NCBI RefSeq assembly: GCF_000226115.1
Contig: NC_016460.1
Location: 2,976,001-3,040,000, forward strand
Length of the DNA stretch: 64,000 bases
Source: Thermothielavioides terrestris NRRL 8126
Lineage: Eukaryota; Ascomycota; Sordariomycetes; Sordariales; Chaetomiaceae
Direction of reading: 5' to 3'
Positions 55,822 to 64,000 of the stretch are shown in pieces. The notes beneath the pieces were generated by a model. The model searched no databases and had not been told where the DNA came from. It was given only the letters and a program-made list of their open reading frames with translations. Positions within the stretch are counted from its first letter, which is position 1. Every line of letters begins with the position of its first letter. Position numbers and translations under genes: made by a program.

Positions 55822-56621
55822 TCATGACAGCCGCCCGGAGAGGGTGACCCCGTAGATGACGGTGGCGACAAACGACCCCAGGTTCAGCAGCGACGAGATG
55901 CCATGCAACATGGAGAACTTCTTGTTGAGCGCCAGGCTCTCCTGCGCCCGCGTCGGCGCGTCATCCGCCCGTTTGACGTCCTTTTTCTCTGCTTTCCTCG
56001 TCAGTTACCTGCCTTACCCCCGCCTCAAGAAAGCGCCCAAACCAGCAACACAGCAAGAAAAAGGAAGGGGAATAGTGAAGCACCCACCCAGCCGCCTCCG
56101 TTCCTCCATCACGCGCGTCGTCGCCGGCCCGACGACCGCCAAGTTCGCCAGCGCGCAGAGGAACACGCCCGCCAGCGGCACCAGCACGTCCCATCGGTTC
56201 ACCGGGTCCAGCACGCCCGCCACACCGCCAGCTGGGTACGTCAGGACGAGCACGGCCGGGAGCACGGCCTGCATGGCGAAGTAGACGGGGAAGATCTCGG
56301 CCATGAGGGCGCCGAACTGCGGGCGCGGGAGGACGCGGAAGGAGATGATTCCTCCTACGAAGGTCTGCGGCTGCGGTGTTAAATCAGGGGTTAAGATAGG
56401 TGGTGGCGGGGGAATCGGGTGGGCTGACGTGGAAGAAGGTCGTCCCAAGGAGGGTGCCATAGCTGTCGGGTTGATGGCTTTTGTCAGCAACGATGCTTGC
56501 AAGATGCTGCTGCTGCTGCGGCTGCAACACTCCCGCCAGGTATTCAGGAATAATTGGCAGGACTAGGCGAGGGAGTGCCTCACCTGAGGATATGGTATGG
56601 AGCCGGCGAGAAGAAACCCAT
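55822..56621 (-). CDS. TMEM205-like four-helix membrane protein (171 aa)
   Basis: Exons in order: 56621-56584 (38 nt), 56462-56429 (34 nt), 56364-56088 and 55988-55822; lengths close to 172 codons. Read together they give MGFFSPAPYHILSYGTLLGT, then FFHTFVGGIISFRVLPRPQF and GALMAEIFPVYFAMQAVLPA, the signature of the TMEM205/DUF4149 family. Helices follow at DVLVPLAGVFLCALANLAVVG and, at the end, ISSLLNLGSFVATVIYGVTL. The loop EERRRLEKKDVKRADDAPTR is cytosolic-looking. The two very short first exons hold the first helix. Function in fungi is not established; the human member is linked to platinum-drug resistance. It is divergent from KU80 over 504 bp. Confidence 0.88.
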
Positions 56622-57125
56622 GGTGATGTTCGATTGCGATGATGGATGGTTTCAATCAATTACTCCTAATCTCTGATGTTCAGAGCAACAAAAGACTGCT
56701 GCCAATGCTTAATTGCTTGGATACGGCGTGGATCGCGATACGGAACACATCAGGTGAGGTTGACTTCTGAGTCCGTCATAGCTTCCGTGGTGTTTGATCG
56801 CCGATGCATGGAACCGCTCTGACAGTGGAACCGAGCATCAGCATCCGGTCTTGGCTTGGCGGGATGCCGCTGTGGGTCCGCTCCACCAGAGCTCAGCTAA
56901 CAAGTGCAGGGGTTGAAATTGCTATGACGCGACATCATGTGAGGTCGCGCAGGCAACAGTCGCGGAACGCGAAGTTGGTCTCGTTTGCTCGCCTGTGCTG
57001 CCTGGGAAGCCTGGACAATGCCGACACCTTCTTCAATGCTCTCCTAAAATTCCTGGCCCACGTCGAGCGCCCAGTGATTCCTCCATATCTGTCAATTGCG
57101 ACTGTGACTGGATGCATCTGTCACA
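56622..57125. promoter_or_regulatory. Divergent promoter of the TMEM205-like gene and KU80
   Basis: These 504 bp separate two opposite start codons and must include both promoters. No clear binding-site cluster was recognised. Confidence 0.55.
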
Positions 57126-59679
57126 ATGGCGGACAAGGAGGGTAAGTGTAGCAGCCGCTTGTTTTATTCGCGACCTTGCTTTGGGAGACTTTCTGATGTG
57201 AGAGCTCAATTGAGAAAAGACGTAACCTTGCTGACATCAATGCCCAAGCAACCGTCTACATTATCGACCTGGGCGAGTCGATGGCCGACTGCCACAACGG
57301 ACGCGACGAGTCGGACCTTGATTTCGGCATGCGCTATGTCTGGGACAAGATCTCCACCACCGTCGCCGCCAACCGAAAGACCTGGACTCTCGGTGTCGTG
57401 GGCCTGAACACCGAAGAGACCAACAATGCACAGGACCGCGAAGGCCTCGAGGGCTACGACCACATCTCGGTGCTCCAGGAAATTGGGCCTGCGTCGATGA
57501 GCACCCTCAGAGATCTGCGGTCGTTGATCCAGCCATCGCGGAGCAACGGGGGCGATGCCATCTCTGCCGTCGTGGTTGCTCTGTCCATGATCGAGGAGTT
57601 CACCAAGAAGCTCAAGTACAACCGGAGGATCATCCTTGTCACCAACGCCGAATCGCCAATCGACGACGAGTCGCTGGAGGATGTTGCAAGCAGGCTCAAT
57701 GAGTCCAACATTGAGTTGGTAGTGATGTGAGGACCCCATGCTCTCGCCCTTGCTCAGCACTGACATTGTCAGTGGTATCGATTTCGATGATCCAGAATAC
57801 GGCTTCAAGGAAGAGGACAAGTCGAGAGCAAAGGCCGCGAACGAGAAGACTCTCCGGAAGCTCGTCGACCAATGCAGCAACGGCGTGTTTGGCACCATGG
57901 CTCAGGCTGTCGAGGAGCTGGCTATCCCTCGCATCAAGCCTGTAAGGCCATTCAAGGCTTACGACGGTCCACTCACCCTCGGGGACCCAAGCAAATATGA
58001 GAGTGCTCTCAGTATCCACGTAGAGCGCTACTTCAAAACCAAGCGCGCCATGGCGCCCGCAGCAAGCACCGTGGTTGTCAACGCCGAGCGTGTCGGGCCT
58101 TCCCAGACGCAGGCCCTCGATGAGGACATCGAAATGGGCGGAACTGGGTTCTCTGGGGTCAAGCAGATGCGCACCTACAGGGTCAACGACCCTGATGCCC
58201 CCGGTGGCAAGCGGGACGTGGAGTTTGAAGACCTTGCAAAGGGCTACCAGTACGGCCGGACTGTGGTGCCCTTCAGCGAGTCTGACTTGTCGGTCACGAA
58301 ACTAGAAACCAAGAAGTCTTTTACGATCCTTGGCTTCGTCCCGTCCAGAAGCGTAAGCCGCCTCCATCCTGCTCCTGGAATATCGGACGCTGACACCGGG
58401 CAGTACAACTTTTTCCTCAACATGGGCGAAACCGGTGTCATCGTGGCACAAAAGCATAACGAGCAAGCTGAACTGGGACTCTCGGCGCTCATCCACACAC
58501 TGCACGAGCTCGAATCGTATGCTGTGGCGAGATACGTGCAAAAGGACGGCGCCCAACCGCAGATATTCATGCTCAAGCCAAATCCGGCTCTTGAGGATGA
58601 GTTCGAGTGCCTGTACGACGTGCCGCTGCCGTTTGCCGAAGACGTCCGCAGCTACCAGTTCCCGCCGCTGGACAAGGTGCTCACCGTGACAGGCAACGTT
58701 ATCAAAGAGCACCGGCTGCTGCCGTCGGAGGACCTGAAGCAGGCGATGAGCGACTTTGTTGACGCCATGGATCTGTCTGGTTTCGAAGTTGACGATGAGG
58801 GGTACGCTGCATGCAGCCTCGGGTTCTGAGTATCCGACAAGACTGACACCGGTCTAGGAACCCTACCGAATACGCCTCCATCGATGAGCTCTACAACCCA
58901 ATCATTCACCGCCTGAACCAGGCCATCCGTGCCCGGGCGGTTAATCCAGACGGGCCCATTGAGTCACCCGCCGAGATCCTGCTTCGCTTTTCCAAGCCGC
59001 CAGAGAAGCTCATCAAGAAGGCAAAGTCAGAGATAGAAGCGCTCGCTGACGCGGCCGAGATCAAGAAGGGTATGTCTTCGCGCAAACTTGCACTTGAAGG
59101 TTACACTAACGCACCATGCAGTCCCCGCCAAGGCACAAGGCAGGCGCGGCAGAAAGGAGCCCGTCAAGCCGCTCTCGGGCCTAGACATCGACGCGCTCCT
59201 CGGCGAGAGCAAGCGCACGACCATCTCGCTCGAGAACGCGATCCCCGAGTTCAAGCAGATGCTCGCGACGGCGGCGGACGACGCGACGGTCGAGAACGCG
59301 GCCAAGCAGATGGGCGACATCGTCCGCAAGCTCGTCCGGGACAGCTTCGCCGACCTGTCCTACGCCCGCGCGGCCGAGAACCTCCGGGTCATGCGCGAGG
59401 AGCTGATCAGCCTGGAGGTGCCCGCGCTGTACAACAAGTTCCTGACCGGGCTGAAGAAGAGCATCCTGAGCGGGGAGCTGAACGGGGACCGCAGGGAGAT
59501 GTGGTTCAAGCACGTCGTTGGGGGCCACCTGGGCTTGATTACGCAGGACGAGTCCGAAGTGTCGGAGGTCACGGCGGACGAGGCCAAGGCGGTGAGTCTT
59601 TGAGTCTTTCTCCTCGGGTCTGAGGTGGTGGCAGGGCGTGTTGCTGATTGCTGGCTAGTTCGCGACACGGGCCGTCTGA
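57126..59679 (+). CDS. KU80: Ku80 subunit of the Ku heterodimer (724 aa)
   Basis: Exons 57126-57141, 57249-57726, 57773-58352, 58404-58801, 58858-59069, 59122-59591 and 59659-59679. Ku80 with Ku70 binds double-strand ends and channels them to non-homologous end joining; in fungi it also acts at telomeres. The first exon is 16 nt (MADKE + G). The N-terminal vWA-like domain reads ATVYIIDLGESMADCHNG and RIILVTNAESPIDD; the core contains GIDFDDPEYGFKEED, RTYRVNDPDAPGGKRDV and SFTILGFVPSRSYNFFLNMG. The C-terminal part has NPTEYASIDELYNPIIHRLN and a helical domain (ALYNKFLTGLKKSILSGEL). The third intron is 51 bp, stop-free and a multiple of three; removing it restores the family sequence. The last exon encodes only FATRAV. 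The length agrees with Neurospora MUS-52. Confidence 0.96.
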
Positions 59680-60982
59680 AGCATCTGTTTGTTGCATTTT
59701 GGCTGTGTATTACGTGGCCTGTAGGCAGCTAATGGCGTGGGAAGAGGAAAGGGGCGGAGTTGTTGTCTAGGATGGTGTTGGCATGGTGACCTGGTGGCCT
59801 GGCGGGAAGGTTGCAATGGCAGTTGAATGGCTGTTGGTGAGGACGTCGAGGACGATATCTGCCGTCCTTAATGCACGGTGACCTCGTGGTGACCTCGTGC
59901 TTATGGTGAACCTGATGCACCATTCAAACCGAGGGTTGCCTTGCTGGCTTGCTATGACTGCTGGATGTACACTTCGGGCATGACTGCTGGATGTGCACTT
60001 CGAGCATGTCTGTGCCTAATTTGTGTCGCTTGCGGTCCAAGTTCACAGACCGCTACTTTCACTCGCGCCACTCCAGCTGGTCACAAATGACCCTCGGAAG
60101 AGGGGAAGAGCTGAGTCCTGAAGGACCCACAATTGCGTGTGTGTGTTTGCAAGTTGGTTATAAGCTCTGATCGCTCCTGGATTCCAGGTTGTTTACATCA
60201 TCCCTCTGTAACACGATCTTTACATAGGCAGCTTGCAACCGCAACACAAGTCACTCACCGTCCTCTGACAATACCACTGATAATGCTGCCTACCTAGGTA
60301 TATACCTAACTTACTGTCCAAAGAGCGCTTGTTTGCCGCTGGAAGATCCATACTGGCGCCGTTTGTCGCACCAGATACGGAGGCCGGCCAGTAACCTGAG
60401 CTTGGTAGTTCGACAGCACTTTCCTTAACCCCTTTCCTCTCCGTTTGCACTCCCGGATCGAGTTACAGGCAGGTGCGACTCACAGTGCGACACCCATCCA
60501 ATCGGGGGCTTTCTGTCAAACCGGTTCAAAGGTCGAGGTCCTAGATTCTATCTTCTGGCTTGAGCAAGTTTTGAGGTTAGTGTGAAACCTCCATTGCGAA
60601 CACACCGATTGTTGGCCATGCACGACCACAGTGTTGATTCCTCGCAGGCCTCACCTCACTTATTCACATTCGAGGGCCATCATCAACAGCTACAATTGGG
60701 CTGTTTTGGTTTGAACTGATCTAGGTGCTTCACAATCTTTCCATCCAAATTGCGGACCTTGGTGCCTGCTGCAACTTCTCTTTTACTTGCTGGCACCAGG
60801 TGATGCAGAAGTCGCATGCATCTGCTGCCGTGGTTACCAACCCTTTTGTTCTGTTTAACAGAGTCAAGTCGTACTGCACGACACAACAAACGGCAATTGC
60901 AAGGACACCCTTCTTGCTTTGCCGCCGTCTCTTATATTGATCTGTCAAGTCGTCTCCCAGCAACTTCACGCCCCGCAGAACC
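59680..60982. other. Intergenic region between KU80 and the exonuclease gene
   Basis: No coding frame is supported. A near-duplicate phrase ATGACTGCTGGATGTACACTTCGGGC occurs twice in a row (about 59953-60005), a 2-copy 28-bp direct repeat. Confidence 0.55.
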
Positions 60983-63082
60983 ATGGAGGAAGACGCTGCA
61001 TTCCTGCGCAACCTGAAATCCTTGTCCGGCGACCAGAGCGCGGCTTGGGATGGCTTCGATCCCTCTGCCTGGCGTTCCGTTCCAGCCGAAGATGAGGGTG
61101 CCAAAGCTGCCCGGTCGGCAACCGAGCACTCCAGCGAGACGGTGCTCTCTGACGACACCGGTTATGCCTCGTACGATTCGGCTGAGCTGATCCTCAACTT
61201 CCACAAACTCACTCCTGAAGAGCGGGGCCTGAATACTCATCAGTACAAGCTCAACAAAGCCCGACAGTATGTCACTGAGGAACCGGCAAACCCAAAGGTG
61301 CTGGAAAAGCTGGAGAAGACCGAATGGGAGGAGACGGGCTTGGCCTTGGGAGATGTCTCTCCCGAGGGCCAGACGTTTGTGCCATGGCGGCTCGTCACCA
61401 GCTACCCGGACATGTTTATCGGGAAGACCAACAGGGTTCGTGTAAGTATCGCAACTCTGTTGGGATGGCCAAGATGTCGAGATGTAGAATGAACTGACTT
61501 CCTCCTCAAGGCTGCTCCGCTGTTCAGCTACGAAGCGCTTCACAAGAACCGAGTCTGGGATCTGTAAGTCATCATACAGCCAGCTAACAGTCCTGCAGCT
61601 GACAATGCGTCAGCTACTACATCAACTGCCCGCTGGAGACCGGCATGCGGCCTGTGGTGTTTGTGCCAACATACCAATTCGCGCACCTCTTGGCCGTGAT
61701 CAACGCCAAGCTGGGCATCCGGCTGACCATCCCTCCCGGAAAGAACGAGGAGAGATTCATGTTGTCATTCGGTGTCGGAAACACTCCCAGGCCACGCTTT
61801 CTGGGTCGCTCAACCAGCGCTGGCTCGTTTAAGAACCTGCGTGACGCCATCCCGGCACCTCATCCGGACGACGATCTGGCCAAAGCGACGCCGCTGGGCG
61901 ATGATGAATTTAGGCGTCTTCTTGGGTTGACTCGTGCCGATAGGAAGAGTCGTAAGAGGTCCGATAGGAACCGCCTGAAGCGCATCAGGGAGCACAAAAC
62001 TTGGGGCCGGTGCATCAAGCGAGTCCAGCGCTACCTTGGTCTCCGGCGCAAGGTGGGCGCTGAGATGCCCAGTGTGGCTGGTCAGCTCGCTACGCTTGAC
62101 CTCAGCCAGCCTACGAGTCAAAGCCCGGAAGGATCGGTATTGTTCGTGGCGATCGACATCGAGGCTTGGGAACGCGACCAGAGCACGGTAACCGAGGTTG
62201 GCATCGCCACGCTGGACACGACAGAGATCCAGCACATTCCACCTGGCGACGGCGGCCGCCAGTGGTTCTCGCACATCCGTGCTCGGCACATCCGCATCAG
62301 GGAGAACTCGTGGGCTGTGAACGGGCGCTGGGTCGCCAATCGCGCTGAGTGGTTTGGCTTCGGGTCTGTTTCGCTCCACTTGATTCCGCGTCACCATCCG
62401 TACTGATGCCGCACAGGAAGAGCGAATTTGTGAACCAGTCATTCGTCGAACCGCTCATAAGAGGCCTGATTGACGGGGCCACCTTCGTCGACCCCATCGA
62501 CGGCGCCACTAAGCCTCGCCCCGTAGTTCTCGTCTTCCACGAGGCCTCCTCCGATATCAAGTACCTGAAGCTCGTGGGCTATCACGTCGGGGACGCCAAG
62601 AACGTCCTCGAGGTCGTCGACACGTGCAAGATGCACCAGTACCTGATACAGAGCAATAACCAGAGCAGCCTTGGCGCCGTCCTCACCTATCTCGACATAC
62701 CCCACCGGCACCTGCACAACGCCGGCAACGATGCCGTCTACACGCTGCAGGCTATGATCGGACTGGCTGTCAAGAAACGCCAGATGAGCCTCGAGAAGAC
62801 TCCCAGGAAGAAGGCAGGGTACGTTGATTCAGATTCGTGCAGCGGGTTGAGCAATGATTTTGGCGCGGCTGATGACTAACTGATTATGTGTGCAGACACG
62901 TCCCGTTTGCCGAGTTCAAGCCGGATGACAAGGAAGGGTGGACTAGCGGCAGCGATACTGACGGCGGCGATCCGGTCGGCTTGCCAGACGTCGAGACAGG
63001 ATGGGAGGCTACCCGTGGTGATGGCTGGGAGGTTACCAGCGGTGGTGACTGGGAGGCGACCAGCGGTGATGGTGGCTGGTGA
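60983..63082 (+). CDS. DEDDh 3'-5' exonuclease-fold protein, Gfd2/YDR514C-like (616 aa)
   Basis: Exons 60983-61441, 61511-61563, 61614-62363, 62417-62818 and 62896-63082, with compatible phases. The RNase H-like exonuclease domain shows motif [14 protein letters not shown] (D and E), motif [12 protein letters not shown], and motif [17 protein letters not shown] (His...Asp), so all DEDDh residues look present. The join WFGFG|KSEFV across intron 3 uses a GTCTGT donor and restores a family-like motif. Upstream is a segment [19 protein letters not shown] then [20 protein letters not shown], an ordered domain of unknown role. The C-terminus has three imperfect GWE-T-GDG repeats. In yeast, Gfd2 was found as a suppressor of the Dbp5 mRNA-export helicase; any role here in RNA turnover or export is inference. 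Confidence 0.88.
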
Positions 63083-63795
63083 TGCCGCCGTCAGACGAAG
63101 CGCCGAAATATCCCCCATGGATGTGCACGCGGTGTCATGCGGTGTGTTCCTGAGAAGGGTGGGAGGAAGATGGGCCACAAGGGTGGATGCATAGCTTCTT
63201 AGCCGATTGTCTCCAGGACGGTGGCTCTAGGTTGTGGGGAATCTGCAGTTTCCAGGCGAACTGATTTTGCTGTGTAAATGTGTATATTAGAGCGGAGTCG
63301 CCCACGCGTGCGCCGGGTTCTGCTTGCAATCCGTCATGCTCTAAGTTTCTTTCCACGCCGAGATTCATGTCGAATCCCAACCGGATGACGGGGTAATAAC
63401 CCTCGATAATACATCGTGCCGTAGCCTCCCAGCGAGGCTCGTCTGGTTGAGAGATGACATCCCAAATCCACCCGATTCCAACCCAACCCAAGCCAAGCCA
63501 TTCCCAACCCGAACGCCAATGCTATAATGTGCGTGTGTGCACGCTTGTGTTGTACATGTCCGAGCACCAGCGGCAGGCCGAACAGCGTCAAAATCAACCA
63601 CCGCGACCGCGGAGAGTTGGTCTCGTGTCGTTGTATCCGCCGCTTCGCACCTCCTACCATCAACCAGATTCCGCCAGATCCGCGGCCCAAGCTGCCGTCG
63701 TCCCCTTACTACCTTCCTCTTTCTTCTCTGGCGCCCTCATTCCCTACCCCGCGCTCTCGATGAAGGAGGTAGGAGAGAGACAAGGACCACCATCC

Positions 63796-63826
<31 letters not shown>

Positions 63827-63868
63827 CTCGTCGTCAATCTCAGTCGTGCTGTGACGCCGGGTCCATCA
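63083..63868. other. Convergent 3' spacer with CGC microsatellite
   Basis: No gene is supported. A (CGC)n-type run lies at about 63796-63827, and overlaps the probable 3' UTR of the right-edge J-protein gene. Confidence 0.5.
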
Positions 63869-64000
63869 TCATGACGACACGCTCTTCTCCAGAAACTCCT
63901 TCGCCTCGTTCACCTTGGTCGCCAGGTACGGGCTGCCGCCGCGGTCCGGGTGGTTGAGCAGCATCAGCGTGCGGTGCGCCTTGCGCACCTTCTCCTTGGT
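63869..64000 (-). CDS. Pam18/Tim14 J-protein, C-terminal fragment (5' end outside window)
   Basis: Only the last 43 codons are inside the window, starting [20 protein letters not shown]. The HPD tripeptide of J domains is intact, followed by [20 protein letters not shown] and a stop at 63869-63871. This GGS-Y-A-KINEAK-like pattern is typical of Pam18/Tim14, the inner-membrane co-chaperone that stimulates mtHsp70 in the TIM23 import motor. The transmembrane segment and start lie beyond the right edge. Confidence 0.88.
   Translation of the reverse strand, partial: TKEKVRKAHRTLMLLNHPDRGGSPYLATKVNEAKEFLEKSVSS

Overview
The window is a stretch of a filamentous ascomycete chromosome, most likely Sordariomycetes and probably Sordariales/Chaetomiaceae. 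The evidence is GC-rich coding sequence, many short introns (about 45-110 bp) with GTRNGT donors and YAG acceptors, long intergenic regions, and fungal gene families: PacC, Stb3, Efg1, a Ku80 of 724 aa, and a Gfd2-like exonuclease. The group assignment is inference; no marker gene settles it. All gene models were built by hand from splice sites and reading-frame continuity, and genuine ATGs were used throughout.

Layout: (i) 1-3.4 kb is gene-poor and holds a 459-bp Mutator-like MITE. (ii) 3.5-16.6 kb has a large disordered orphan protein, the tRNA 2'-phosphotransferase Tpt1 with a presequence-like N-terminus, a dsRBD protein (minus), rRNA-processing Efg1 (minus) and, divergently from Efg1, a Mios/Sea4-type SEA-complex subunit. 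(iii) 16.6-21.7 kb is the pH regulator PacC with a very long 5' region carrying 27 copies of its own GCCAAG binding hexamer. (iv) 22.7-28.2 kb has two large low-complexity orphan genes on the minus strand. (v) 30.3-36.7 kb has a GH76 mannanase, 6-phosphogluconolactonase (minus) and a PHO13-type HAD phosphatase. (vi) 39-44.2 kb has a TPR/MYND/SET protein and convergent Stb3. (vii) 47.6-52.5 kb has DNA topoisomerase III (minus) divergent from a DUF1295 membrane reductase, followed by a 362-bp MITE. (viii) 54.7-64 kb has a small orphan gene, a TMEM205-like membrane protein (minus) divergent from Ku80, a DEDDh/Gfd2-like exonuclease, and the 3' end of a Pam18/Tim14 J-protein running off the right edge (minus).

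Functionally this is mostly housekeeping: RNA maturation (Tpt1, Efg1), nutrient and pH signalling (SEA complex, PacC, Stb3), genome maintenance (Top3, Ku80) and carbon metabolism (6PGL, PHO13, GH76). There is no biosynthetic cluster, CRISPR array or rRNA gene, and no convincing tRNA. The most distinctive features are the GCCAAG-saturated pacC upstream region and two well-delimited MITEs, one of which itself carries four GCCAAG hexamers.
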